Positions 25,091-37,515 of a DNA stretch of 64,000 nt are shown here, one piece after another. Positions within the stretch are counted from its first letter, which is position 1. Every line of letters starts with the position of its first letter. The notes under the pieces are model-generated. The model had not been told where the DNA came from and ran no database searches. It was given only the letters and a program-made list of their open reading frames with translations. This stretch comes from Pseudoscleropodium purum (taxonomy: Eukaryota > Streptophyta > Bryopsida > Hypnales > Brachytheciaceae), in the NCBI GenBank assembly GCA_963969395.1, contig OZ017797.1, positions 37,324,001 to 37,388,000 of the forward strand, read 5' to 3'. The translations under genes and the position numbers were made by a program.

Positions 25091-27812
25091 ATGGCGATCA
25101 ACTGTTTGGCCTTCGTGCTGGGCTTGCTGGCAGCAAGTAGAAGCTTGGTGCAAGCTCGTCATTCTTTCGGCATGTATGGTGAAAACGATGGCTACAGAGG
25201 CGGGGAGCGTGACTACTCTTCCCAAGCCTACGGTAGCACGAACCGATACTACCGGGGCGGAGACTACGACTATACGGCAAACTCGGAGCAGTACAGGAGC
25301 CGGGATTATGACTACCCTGCAAACTTCGAGAGGATGAACTACGGGTACCCTGACTGGAGTGTTGCTGAAGGGTGAGATCATCCCCAAACTTTTTCCATTT
25401 CACCAACTTTCCCTTTTACCCATTTCCTTTTTTCAGTTGTCAATACTTTTACGATCAGTACTTTTTCAAGATTCTAATTAATTATGCATACATTTTTTAG
25501 ACTTTTTATTGTATTCTTTCATTATTTGTTTCCATCTTTGCTACCAAAGATTTCCAGTAAGCGTAGCATTCTATTTAACAGTAAGGTTCAGTTCGTTCTC
25601 TTCTATGTACAACACCTTTGTTTTGAGAACAAGTTTTTCTTGGAGCAAGTACTTCTGATGAAAGTTGCTAATGACACCTCTACTTTTGTGTTATGCAGCA
25701 TGCAAAGGTCAAAGGACCTTGCTAGAAAGCCTAGAATCTGTTTGATAAAGAATACCATGACTGATATTTGTACGTGCAACACATATATTTAAACTAGCGT
25801 GATTGAAATGTGTTGCTTTTACACAGATCTTCTTTCCCTCAAGAGGGTGAATTCGAGTCCAAAAAATCTCACCACCACAAGTCGCCGCCCCCTTCTGATA
25901 ATCCCACGCCCCCATCGGCACCGGACCAGGCGTCCGGCAATCCCATCGACGATTGCTGGAGGCACGACCCCAACTGGTTCTACCACCGCCAAGCGCTGGC
26001 CAGTTGCGCAATTGGATTCGGCAAGAATGCCATCGGAGGCGCCGAAGGACCCGTCTACGTCGTCACCGATAACTCCGACGACGATCTCGTGAATCCCAAG
26101 GAAGGAACTCTGCGATACGCCGTCCTTCAGGATGTAAGCAACCACGTACTCGCACCACCTCGATGAATATATAGAATTCGTTGTCAAGCATATGCCAAAC
26201 GTACCTAGTTTAAATTTCATCGTTTGAATTCACCTGACATGCTTGCATTCGATGTGTAATTACACCCGTGTATGCAGGGTCCTTTGTGGATCGGGTTCGA
26301 TAAGAACATGACGATCCAACTGAAGAACGAGCTGATCATGACGAGTCACAAGACGATCGACGGCCGTGGCTACGACATCCACATCTCCGGAGGCGCGGGC
26401 TTGACCATCCAGTATGTGGGGCATGTGATCGTGCACGGGGTGCACATTCACGACTTGAAGCCCACGGGCCCCGCCGTGATCCGCAGCAACTCCTCGCACG
26501 CCGGCCACCGGCAAGGCTCCGACGGCGACGCCATCAATATCTTCGGTTCCCACGACGTCTGGGTGGACCACTGCTACTTCGCACGCGGGCCCGACGGCCT
26601 CGTGGACGCCGTCATGGGTTCCACCTTCGTCTCTGTCACCAACAACTTCTTCGAGCAGCACGACAAGGTAATTAAGTGCACGTACTCCGATCCCTTGTAC
26701 CGATCAGCGTTCATTTATGGATGTTGATTGCGTGAGAAGCTCGTTTGGATGTGTGTATTGTAATGTACGTGCTGGTTTGTGGCTTTCTGTGATAGAAACT
26801 TGACGCTTGGATTCATTGGATTGATCTTTCTTGCGTGTTTTTTTTGTTTTTACAGGGTTTTCGGGTTAGGACTCACGGTTTAGGGTCTTGCTCGATCAGT
26901 TAGATGTGCGGTTGAGTTAGCAATGCTAATTCTGGATGTGCAAAATGCGTGGTACTGATTTCATGTGACGAAACTGATTGCTCAGGTCATGCTCTTTGGT
27001 GCCCACCCTTTTGATACCATGGACGACAACATGCAAATCAGTGTGGCCTTCAATCACTTCGCTCCAGGACTGATTGAACGCGTTCCAAGGTCTGTCACCA
27101 TAATTTCGATATTGATCATTCCCACAATCCCACTTCAATTCTCTGCACAAACTTGCTTTATTTTCTTTATCTCCAGTTTGCAATATTGGTTAGAGCCTCC
27201 CCTCTAAACATGTACGTGTCCGATGTGTTTCATGTTTCAGGTTACGCCACGGCCATGTCCACATCTTTAACAACTACTATGCCAGTTGGGGAGAATACGC
27301 AATTGGAGGAAGTGAAGGTCCAACAATTCTCAGTCAAGGAAACGTCTTCAACGCCCCAGACAGTCGCGACAAAGAGGTAAATAATCAACTACAGGCAATA
27401 CGTAAATCCTAGTCATTTCATAAATCTGAATCCAAGCACAACTTCCTAGCTTCTGTTCTTCACTAAATATTACTTTAATTTTACACTTATTAAAACTGTC
27501 TCTTCGTATCTTATTATGAACTTATTATGAACTTCTGTATCTCTTATTTTGCCGACTTGTCGATCTGTGCAGGTTACCAAGAGAATTAACGATGGCGATC
27601 CGACTTTCGACGATTGCATGAACTGGAACTGGCAATCCGTAGGCGACAAGTTCCTCAACGGAGCGTTCTTCGTAGCCGGGGGCGCTGCTCCAGGCTCGGA
27701 AATCTACTCCAAAGCCTCCAGCACCAACAAGATTGTTCCTGCGGAAATCGTGCCAGACATCACTAGAGACGCCGGGCCTCTTCTGTGCCCGCCCTCTGGA
27801 AGCTTTTGCTGA
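25091..27812 (+). CDS. Secreted pectate lyase (polysaccharide lyase family 1)
   Basis: Six coding exons: 25091-25371, 25827-26133, 26278-26667, 26986-27089, 27241-27376 and 27573-27812. They encode 485 residues, all phases close and all introns are GT..AG. Pectate lyase cleaves de-esterified homogalacturonan by Ca2+-dependent beta-elimination in the cell wall. Residues 1-22 form a signal peptide ([19 protein letters not shown]...A). Residues ~23-93 are an unusual Tyr/Asp/Arg/Gly-rich segment, followed by a His/Pro-rich linker. The catalytic domain opens with NPIDDCWR. It contains DGRGYDIHI, the vWiDH motif (Asp293), DGLVD (Asp302, Asp306) for Ca2+ binding, and the R-x-P-x-x-R-x-G motif (Arg358, Arg363). 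It ends near the C-terminal Cys. The start is chosen for the signal peptide; an in-frame ATG at 24998 lies upstream of the leader acceptor. The gene appears intact and active by motif content. Confidence 0.93.
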
Positions 27813-27840
27813 GAGATTGAGTAGTCATTCATGACCAGGA

Positions 27841-28515
27841 CCAATGCAAGCGAAGCCATGATTTTGTAAATTGTATATAGTTTCTTCGGAGACTATTAGA
27901 ATAAATGGAGCAGGAATTGGATCGAGAATCATATTGAGCTTGGCTTGGTCGATGTTGTAGCTCACAAACCTTGCTACCCGCTAGCTAGCTAGGCCAGTGT
28001 TTCTCTGTTGTACGCATTGAATTTCAATACATGTCACTCGATCAGTGACCCAATATAAAGCCATGAAAGTACACCACTTTGCAGCTTACATATATTTTTA
28101 GCTAGCTTGTTTTGAAAGGCATCCTTCTCTCTTTTGTATGTTGTATTAATTGGATTCCTACACGATTTCTAGCTTCCAAATCACAATGGGAGGATTCCTT
28201 TCAAATATTTAAACACTGGGATTACATCGATAATCTTTACAAACACTCACTTGAATCTAATATCGAGTGAAATATGTTTGTTTTGCTGAGTTGACAGATT
28301 CAATTCAGTGTTCAGTCATTGCCAATACAAATTCAAGCGAAGCCATTATGTAAAATTTGTATGAAGCTAAATTACTTTGGAGATTAATAGAATATATAAT
28401 TGGAGAATCACATCGATGCTTAACTTGGTTTTGTGGTTTGCAAAACCTTGCTGCCAGTGAGTGTTTCTCTGTGGTATCAAAACATTCACTTCAATATACA
28501 CAGTATGTCACTTAA
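27841..28515 (+). repeat. Tandem duplication of the pectate lyase 3' flank
   Basis: The 27841-28035 segment is repeated, decayed, at about 28320-28515. Both contain CAAGCGAAGCCAT, a TTAGAATA/AATAGAATA word, GAGAATCA followed by an AGCTTGGCTTGG/GCTTAACTTGG word, AAACCTTGCT, GTGTTTCTCTG and CACT at the end. The spacing is about 480 bp. It could be a local duplication or the trace of a lost tandem paralogue; no coding remnant was seen between the copies. Confidence 0.7.
27900..27905 (+). terminator. Possible polyadenylation signal of the pectate lyase gene
   Basis: AATAAA occurs 88 bases after the stop codon, downstream of a TTTTGTAAATTGTATATAG stretch that resembles a plant far-upstream element. 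A weaker decayed copy of the same environment follows near 28.39 kb. Confidence 0.45.
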
Positions 28516-30415
28516 GGTGGAGGCACTAATTACCAACCACGCCCAGTACCCAATGTGGAAGGCGGGTGGTAATTCCAACCTTAAGCCGGATCTGCCGGAT
28601 CTAAAGCTTGAAATTTGTTTTCTTTCCTTTTTCAAGTTTGCAACTAATAAGGTTATGACACATTACCTGTAGTAATGAGAAAGAAAGTAGTGTCTGGAAT
28701 GATTGGAATTAGAAGACTCTAAACATTGCTTGTGGGTCAAGAATTCTTTTGCCTCCCAAAATGCACTGTAATTTCAATTTTCTGAATAAAAATTTGAAAA
28801 TTTAGCAGTCCTCATATTTCCTATCTTCCTACATGGGATAAATATCCACCAACTCATACTACACAAAATTTGCTCCCAAATTGCTTATTTGATTGGTTAT
28901 TGGTGCTTCCACCTTAGTGACAATACAATATATAATGCCATCATTCTTCACTTGGAAGTACCACCAATTTGCAGATTCTATTGATTTCTTGACTTGCAAG
29001 AGAATGTTAAACATGTCTTTTTTGGTAGAGCAACTTACACCATATAACTAAGGAAAAAATAGAAGCGTACATGATCATCTATTCTTAGAAGCTTTTATTC
29101 AAATACTCGTAAATCTAATATATTTTTGAGATTGAAGTGTCTAGTGTTTGTTTCATTTATTTTTTCAAACATTTTTCTTAGTGTTAAAAGGAACTAGCAA
29201 TGCCAAACTTGGATAAGGTTCTATTCAAAAGCAAAAATTTACCAAATGAAATTTGGTTGAGACTTTGCTGAAAGGGTGGGACTATGGGAAGAGATAAATA
29301 GTGCCCACTCTTAGTGTTTAAGATGTTTATTCCATACATTTCTAGAGGTTGTAGGCCAAAGGAGAGGAGGCTTTGCATTACTAATAGTAGTTATGTATGA
29401 GGAAATTTGAGTAGGATTTTACTTAATAAGCAAATCGTACTATATATAGGAACAAGGGTTGGAATGTCCATAGTGTATTGGTAGTAGCTTTTTCTTTTAT
29501 ATTTTATTACCAAAATGATATTCATTAATTTAGAACTAAATGCCAATTGTAAGATTGTCTTCTAAGATTTGAGTACCACAACATCAATACATCATTAATG
29601 GAACTCCTTATATTGATTGGAAGCTAAAAAATTTTATCACAAAGATGAAGATCTATGATTAGAAATTGGAAGGACATTCCACGTCAAGATTTATATTGGG
29701 ACCATGGCCACAAAAAGAAAATTAGAAATTAAGTAGTTGAGGCACTCCAAAATCAACAAGGAACTACAAATTTTTCAAAAATTCTACAACATTCAAAAAA
29801 CTGCTAATATTAGATATTATTATAAAAATATATAAATAAATGAAGCTTTCATTAAATGATCCAAAAACAATTTATAATTATTGGGGTTTTGGAAGAAGGA
29901 GATCTCTAAATTAGTGTGCATAAAGTAGCTTGATAAAGCACCCTATTGATCCTAAATCCTAATTTAGAAGAAAAAAACTTTCTTTCAATTTTTTTGGAGC
30001 TATTCTTATAGGCATTATAGCTTCCTAGTCCAAAATTATCCTAATTCAAAAATAAGCTTTTCTTTAACAAGGGAATCTATGCAGAACATTGAAATAGTAC
30101 CACTTAATGCATTGTGAGAAAAAAGTTTTCCAACCATAGTGTAAAAATGTCCCTAAATATATTAACAAATTAAACAAATTAAGCCAAAATAGGCCACATG
30201 AAGTGACTTTTGAAGCTAATTACTCAAAGAATCTAATTTCAAATGTCACTTACTTATTTTATTTAATTAGATTGAAGATGAGAAGAGAAGCATTTTATAC
30301 AAGTGGAATTGTAATAAAGGAAACAATCCATGTAGGATATATAAATTAGAAACAATAAGAGCTCAACTCTTCATAATTAAGTCAAATGCAAGAATTATGT
30401 TCAAAGTTGAATTTT
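28516..30415. other. AT-rich intergenic DNA, no gene seen
   Basis: No credible open frame, splice pattern, RNA gene or bounded element was recognised in this 1.9 kb. Confidence 0.5.
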
Positions 30416-30833
30416 GACCTCATTTAGGCATAGTAAAATAACTATTTTGAAAAACTTTGAATTGAATTAATGTGGTTAATCAGGATAAATTTCATCTCCA
30501 ACAATTGGTTTGAGGTTTTTAGACTCCAATAAAAAGTTATAGACAAATCTCAGAGAGAGGTTAAAATGGACATTTTTTTGACATTTTCCAACACCTTCTT
30601 TGGATTTTGTCCATAATTTTTTTTAATTGGAGTCTAAAAATCTCAAATGGATTTTGGAGAAACATTTTTTTGGACATTTTCCAATACCTTCTATGAATTT
30701 TGTTCATAACTTTTTATTGGAGTCTAAAAACCTCAAATGGATTTTTGAAGATAAAACTTATCTTAATAACTCAACTTTTGAATTCAAAGTGTTTTGAAAA
30801 AGTTATTCTACTATGCCTAAATGAGGTTTAAAA
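30416..30833. repeat. Foldback repeat with internal tandem copies
   Basis: The outer arms are inverted: GACCTCATTTAGGCATAGTA at the left is mirrored by TACTATGCCTAAATGAGGTT at the right, and AAAACTTTGAATT by AATTCAAAGTGTTTT. Inside, an ATTGGAGTCTAAAAA(T/C)CTCAAATGGATTTT-type unit occurs twice in direct order and once inverted near 30.51 kb. The structure suggests a foldback transposon relic of about 420 bp. Confidence 0.65.
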
Positions 30834-31620
30834 TTTAACTTTTGACCTAGTTTCTATGTTTTGACAATGAGAGGCCAAATTCTCAACTTCAAATTATCCC
30901 ATACTCTTTGAAGATTCATGATGAACAATTGATTTCATCATAAAAACAAACTTTTCATCCTACATTCTTATTGGATGTCAATGAGGTAAGTCTTTTACAT
31001 TACCATCTAAAAAATTTGTTTATGATAGATGATCATAGAATAATTTTAAAAATTTGCTTTATTTTCCACAACTTGGTTAGGGTTCAATTAGCATTCAAAT
31101 TAAAGGTGTTTAGTATTTATATTACAATGCATCATAGTACCTTAACTTTCATTATTGAACACTTTAATTTGGATTTGAAGCTACTTATAGCCTGATGGAA
31201 GCTTGACTAGAATAGGAAAAAATTAAATACAAAAAACCAAAAAAATATAAACTTCAGGGTCCTCTAAGGGTTGTGGAGAAGCCATCCACAGGCCTAATTA
31301 TTTCTCTCATGAAGCTGAAGATTTGGATATTTAAGGTGAATGCCTTCAAATGGAACAATGCCATTGCATTAATGAAGGACCTTAACCATAAAAATTGTCA
31401 CTATAAAAAATACATGACATAGCACAATACAAGAAATCTGGGAATCTGATTGTAGCAAAATGATGGACTTTTAATTGGTTCTAAATTTGAATTCAAAATT
31501 TCCATCCATGGTAAATAACAAATTTCATTATATTTTTGCAATCTAGGAGCTAAGCTTAGTTGTTGAATTACAAAGTGCAATTCCAAAGTGATATGACAAT
31601 CTATACCTTAAATTAGGATG
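30834..31620. other. AT-rich intergenic DNA, no gene seen
   Basis: No credible gene. The open frame at 30971-31195 is AT-driven and lacks coding features. Confidence 0.45.
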
Positions 31621-32060
31621 TTTGTTTTGTTTGTTACATTGAAATTTCTTTGACTGTGAGTTGACTAGTTTTAATCTTAGGACCATTGAGAAGCCCTTGG
31701 TAAGGAGGGGTGTACAAGCTTTGCTTTGTGGTGTCTTAATTTACAACATGAAAGTTATTAAACTTCAAAGTTTTTATGAATTAAAAAAATTAAAAAATTA
31801 CTTTTACTTTTAATTTGACCATAGCAACAACACAAGGCACACTAGTCAATTCTTTAAGATAAGTTGTTTTGTTTGTTATATTGAGATCTCTTGGATTGTG
31901 CATCCCCCAATCACATTCTTAGTATTGTTGGAAAGCCCTTGGTGAGGAGGGATGCATGGGCTTTTTCTTTGTGACGTTTGGACCTACAACGTGGAAGTTT
32001 TTGAATTTCAAAAAAATTATCAATTAAAAAAATTAAAAAAATTGCTTTTACTTTTATTTT
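31621..32060 (+). repeat. Two tandem copies of the promoter-side repeat upstream of the SAM gene
   Basis: Copies at about 31621-31840 and 31866-32060 share TTGTTTTGTTTGTTA(C/T)ATTGA, AAGCCCTTGGT(A/G)AGGAGGG, a CTTTGTG(G/A) word, TTACAACATGAAAG/CTACAACGTGGAAG, and a closing AATTAAAAAAATTAAAAAA plus CTTTTACTTTTA block. The first copy ends with GGCACACTAG, as does the related copy near 13.3 kb. The second copy stops about 200 bases before the presumed transcript start of the SAM gene. Confidence 0.7.
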
Positions 32061-32261
32061 AACGGCACGGAGCACACGGGTGAAGGTGATTCCCCGAACC
32101 TCAGTTTTGACGCTAGGGTACCCTGCGACAGACGCTGCGGCACGGCAACCAACGGCAACGTCGGTTTCGCCCCTCCCTCCAGCGCAAGGGCTCCCCCGCA
32201 CCAACAATCCTCTGTCTTCCCCCGATGACCCACAGGCACTTCACGCTCTTCATCACCAGCT

Positions 32262-32618
32262 TGGATTAGGGTTTCATTCCCTCACTCACCTTCGGATTCT
32301 CTCAGTCTAAGACTCCGCACATCGACCGACAACCAGTTAACCGAATCGAAGCCACCAAAACGCAGACTTTTCCGATCAAACACGAGACGAGGTATTTTTT
32401 TCATCCCTTCCTCTACTGCGCCGCGGATGCCGTAGAATGTGAAATTTCGGGAAAACGCATGAAGGATTTCTTTCTTGTGGCGATGGTTTTTTGATTAGTT
32501 CATTGTATTGGTGGGAAGCAGACAGAGAGAGAGTGTCTATCTACCGAGTGCAGACGTGCAGCCGGACCTGCCTGCGGGTGCCGGGGGGGGCAGGGTGCAG
32601 GCCAGGAAGGCGGGGTTG
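32262..32618 (+). other. 5' leader of the SAM-domain gene with a 129-bp leader intron
   Basis: A GGATTAGGGTTTC word near 32262 and C/A-rich leader sequence end at a donor GACGAG|GTATTT (exon edge 32391). The acceptor AAGCAG places the next exon at 32522, and the ATG follows at 32619. The reading frame is open upstream of this ATG as far as 32508, but the start is set by the family-typical beginning MSQPRVTVTLGRGG. Confidence 0.55.
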
Positions 32619-35390
32619 ATGTCTCAGCCACGCGTGACGGTCACCTTAGGGCGTGGCGGGAAGCGGGTAAGCGTTTTTTCTGCTATCGTGAAAATTTGGG
32701 CGGGCTGCAGTGAGTGTCGTGAAGGTGGTTGGGAGAGAATACTGATTTTAGGGTTTAGGCTGTGTAGGTTTGGGGAGTTTCTGTTATGTGTCGGTGTTAA
32801 TGGATTGATGTGGTTGTTTCGAATGATCTTAGTGGGTGGTTATGTTAACCCTAGTGACTGCTTCGTGTGTGATAACCCTAACTCCGCGGGTTCTCGATTT
32901 TAAGCAGTTTTTTGGGGGTTTATGTGATGCTATTAGGGGGTGAGTTGTGTAGTGTGTACGGGCCAGTTAGTTTCTTTTCTTGCATTCTTGCGGTTCGTGA
33001 GAGTGAGAATCTCGTTAAGCCTGTTTTAAGATACTAGGATCTGGATCAGTCGTGAAATTGGTTGCGGGTGGAGCTTGTTCGTTAGAGGTTTCTGCTATGC
33101 TAGTGTTTGGGATTAGGGTGATGGATTTGTCTCACTTTTGAGAAATTTAGTGACCGCAACACTTCAATGCGAGCAGCGAGGAATATCCATCTATGGTATT
33201 TGAACTGATTTTCTGACCTCGAGGTGCTCATACGAGCCATTGGATCAATGTTAAGGCTTTCTTAGTTAAGGGATAGGTACCTAGGGTTTCAAGGAAATAA
33301 TCATGTGCGTGTAACGGATGGTGCAAAACAGGTGCAGAGGCACGTGTCAGTTCCGACCGAGATGTATGCTGACCGCGCCAATGGAGAAAGAAATAGGAAG
33401 CGATCTATCAGGGATCGACTGGGTGGTTTATCTGAGCAAGTTAGTTCGGTGCCACAGTCTACTGGTACCAAAAGGTAAGATTCTTCGACGGTTGCGGAAG
33501 GAAATATGTCAGCGTATGTTCTTGTGAAAGCTTGGGAGTGAATTCTACTAAATGCTAGCATGACAGGAATCTTGACAGAGTTTTGATGCACTGTAGTTGA
33601 ATGGACTCTTAATATACGACCAAGGTTCTGTTCATGTTCAGTTCTCCAATTCCTGAGGCGCATTTTTGGTTCTTGTTGACCGATTTTGTACACGATTTTG
33701 AACGATGTGAATATTGGTTGCCATAGTTTGACCACCACTTTTTCATCAGCTCACTCATTCTAAGAGCTGACTCATTGTTGACTGTTTGCAGGCAAAAAGA
33801 TATTGAAGGCCAATGGAAACATGACATGTTCTTTGACGAACGTGACGATGGTCCTCGTGGCCAATGTATCCTCTTATGGTCATTCTTCAATTTATCTCCT
33901 TGAACTACGAGTGTGAAATGTGTTGGTCCTGTTGCCTTTGGCATGATTGGTCGAGACATTACTTGCCTTGGGTTAGACATGGACCTGTTAAGTCTTGGCA
34001 TTATATGTTTCAGAAAATTCTCATGGGGTCACAGTATGAATGAGAACTTTCAAAGCACTGTTGTTGCAACCTTGATTAGAAATCTAAGCCGGTCGTTCAG
34101 GGGGGCAAGATCTGCGGTCAAAGCTAACAAGATACATTCCAAGGAGTAGCAATAATGGGAAAGCAGGTGTTGTGGACTTGCGGGATAAGTTGTCAGGCAT
34201 CACAAGTCAGACTCCCCAAGCCACTAAAGTACAAGAAACTTCAAAAGCTCAGCGGCGAGTAGCATCTGTGGTTTATAATAATAGCTCAACTGTGACACAT
34301 CCTGTGGCTTCAACGACAGCTCCTGCCCCTGCCTCAGCTAGGCCAACTCCAACTGTTAAGAGACCTTCAAATGCAATGGTGCTGCATGCTACTCCTCTAA
34401 AGTGAATCTTGCGGATTTATTTCTCTTTTCATTCTATGAAGAATAGTGGATGATGGGTTTGTACAGTATATGTTTTCTCCCTTCATGGGATGCACTTTGC
34501 TCCTGTCCAAGGCGTGTGGACCTTTCAGTTTGTATTGTAGTTCCTGGCTGGCTGTTAGTTTAGCAGTGAGTTTTTGAACATGTTCCCGGTCAACAAGCTT
34601 CTTATTATTATATATGCTGTTTTGTGGTAGGCTGAAGAGCAGACAGTGCGCACTCTTCTCCATTCGTTGGGACTCGAGAAATATGTGATAACCTTTCAAG
34701 TTGAGGAGGTAGTCATTCTGGGCTTGCAATACTAGTTTGTAACGTTCCGATCTTACGAAGGAGCTTAGAATTAAAAAATTGGTTGTACAATCCATCTAAG
34801 GTGGTCAGATTTGCACTTGCATAGCTGATGTAATTTAGTGTAACCATTGTTGATTCCAATTTCGTCACGTAACTAAATCGACATTTTGGCTCTTACAGGT
34901 TGATATGGCTGCTCTTCGATACATGAGTGACAACGATCTGAAAGAACTTGGTGTGCCCATGGTAAGTTTGATCAGACACTAAAATGTAACTACTTGAGTT
35001 TTTTCGCAGAAATTTAGATGAGGTGACATCAATCGCATGTACTGTATATACCGTAGCCACATTTCACAGGTTTCCAGAGCACTCAAAGTCAGATTCCAGT
35101 CAATTGGGAAATGTTACATGTCACTTTTCTTCAGAAAATTAATTATTTAAAGCGAGTCTGCTCTTGTGGCTATGGTATCTGCTGATTACCTGGCTTCATA
35201 TCCCTTCAATGGGACTGAAACAGGTTCTTGTGTAAGCGGAGATGCCTCGAAAGGCGTTTGAGTCATCTTTTGCGGTTGAAGTTGATTATAGAATGTTTAG
35301 TTAATTCCGCGTTTTGATTAAATTTTTGTGTCGGTTTATCAGGGACCACGGAAGAAGATTCTACTTGCAATCAGAGGCAAGGAGCAGTGA
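32619..35390 (+). CDS. SAM-domain protein (plant family starting MSxPxVTxTLGR)
   Basis: Seven coding exons: 32619-32666, 33332-33474, 33792-33865, 34101-34378, 34631-34708, 34899-34961 and 35343-35390. They give 243 residues with closing phases. The N-terminus MSQPRVTVTLGRGGKR and the following RKRSIRDRLGG match a plant family of small SAM-domain proteins as I remember it. A middle part (~90-181) is polar and rich in Ser, Thr, Ala and Pro. The sterile alpha motif spans ~182-243: TVRTLLHSLGLEKYV, then VDMAALRYMSDNDLKELGVP, then GPRKKILLAI. SAM domains mediate protein-protein or sometimes RNA contacts; the role of this protein is unknown to me. Two choices are less certain. The third exon's donor (33865) and the fourth exon's end at AATGCAATG|GTGCTG (34378) were selected because they keep frame and avoid a TGA at 34403-34405. 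A short isoform ending there is possible. Confidence 0.82.
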
Positions 35391-37515
35391 TCAGTTCTTC
35401 AGAAGGTGCCCAAATAGATGCAGGCAGGTCAACGCAATGTCTTCAGCCCAACAACAATTGTGTTATGTATTTAAGAGACAAAAAGATGAACGATGAACTG
35501 GGTGCTATTACTTGGATCTCACTGTCGCCACGCAAACAATGAATGTACACATTAGTCAGGGAATGATTAATGTGGGGTGTACATCTTAGAGTGGAATGAT
35601 TTTCGTGGAAGACATTCCGATGTGGATAAGTGATCTAGATTAGCCCTTGTGTAGTGTTTTTTGTAATCTTGACACTTTCCATCAAGCTTGTATTTGATTA
35701 CAGTTTGCTAATCTTAACAGAGGCATATGCTACCGTTTTGTCAGCTGCAAGTATATCGTAGTAGCACAGAGTATCAGTCTAGTGCATCTCTGCGATTAGC
35801 AAGTAGGTAGTTTCCTGGAGAACCTTTAATTTGTCATGATTTTTCCCGAGTTGACTACTTTTGTGATTCCGGCATTGGTCATGGGCTTGATCAAGCAATC
35901 AGAACGGGCATTTTGTGTCTGTCGAAGCTTGTAACGTGTGTGACGAGGCACGGAGCTACTTGTTATGGTGCCAGTTGATGACTGCAAATAAACACAACCC
36001 TCTCTAATTGCACTGCTCTTGCTTTGGGGGCAATGTGGACTGTCAAATGTTTTCTCAACTAAAACTGCCTGGGGCATATTTCTAGGGTTAAACCTGAATT
36101 TTACGTAGTTCTTGTTTCTCTAGGTTGTTTGGAAACAAATGGACAATTCCCATTGATAAGGGATCAGTACATCGAAGCATGGACAATTTCCTTAGATAAG
36201 TCCCTAGCGAAATTTTTTTACATAGTTCTTGATTTCAAATGTCTTGGGGATGGACTAAGCAAATGTACTTCCAATAATTTACCTTTTAATCCTTTTTAAT
36301 TTTCTTTCAAAATTGCTAAAATTGTGATTTTTTTGGAAGGTGAGAAGGTAGCATCTTTAAATCTTAAAAGACACCATTGTTGACCTTTTCTATTGAGTTT
36401 CATTTAGTGTAAGTTCAAGGAATACACCAACTATACTACCATAAGTGAAGGTTAGATTCAAATAGAAATTATGTATTTTGGAGGATGTTTAAATGTTTGG
36501 TGTATTAAAATTGAAATGTCTGAAATGTCGTAAAAAAATTTCATTCATATAATCTATATTTTTGAATATTTTTGAAACTTATGTCACATCTTCAACTCTA
36601 CATGACAAGTTTACTAAAACAAAACAAACTAGAAGTTGTCAAACACAAAAAATTAGGACACCAAAATGTTAAAAACCCAATAGCAATGATTTCAACTACC
36701 AAACTCCTTTGCGCACAAAAAAGAAAGTATTTTTGGCACTCAAGTGCCAAATCAAACCTTCACATATGGTACCAATTATATCGTTATCATCACTAATTTT
36801 GCTCTACATTTCATACTACTTAAAGGATTTTGTGATAGCTGTGTTTTTTAGAAAGAAATTACTTTAAAAAATCAGACATTTCATTTCAATGTTTTTAATT
36901 GTAGAAAAAAGAAGTTAAATTTTGGATATATACTACTACAGTGAGAAAATGTCAAATTTCTGAAAGGTGTGTTTTAATATAGAAAACTAATGAAGTTTGA
37001 CCAAAGGAGAACACGAAATGGCCTTTTAAGGGTTTACATGTGGAAGTTGCTCAGATTTGTACACACCGTGGTCTGGTTGCGTCGGTTGGCCACATTGATT
37101 TTCAAAATCAGTAGACGAGAAATTAGCACATAAATCAGGGAAGGCCAAATTTAATGTCACCGGAACCAATGATGTGTCGGTCCCCAAAAATGAAGACATG
37201 AAACTGAGACAGTGTCCATATGACTTGCTCAACATTTGGGACAACTGCGACATAAGTCAAGTTCACCGTGGATAGCATATGCTAGTCAAGTAGAAATCAA
37301 AGTTGCAGTTGGAAAATATCAATTGCTGGAGGTTCAACTTTTAAGTAGAACTGCATATATGGACAAGCCAACCTCCCAACAGTTATTTGCAACGCTCAGG
37401 AGTGTCCTCTCGCTGACCCAGAAATGCTACATCCAGGAATTCAGTGGACACATCTGCCTACTTCAAGAATTGACTCAATGTTAGGGAACATCATTAAAAC
37501 CACGATATAGCCAAT
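35391..37515. other. Intergenic region between convergent SAM and copper-chaperone genes
   Basis: The first few hundred bases and the last ~400 bases have mixed composition and probably contain the 3' untranslated regions of the two convergent genes. The middle (36.2-37.0 kb) is AT-rich. No further gene was recognised; open frames at 36572 and 37236 have no coding signature. Confidence 0.5.

Noticed and set aside
25819..26661. Two 133-codon minus-strand frames (25819-26220 and 26260-26661)
   Set aside because: They are antisense to pectate lyase exons 2 and 3, whose plus-strand translation has clear family motifs.
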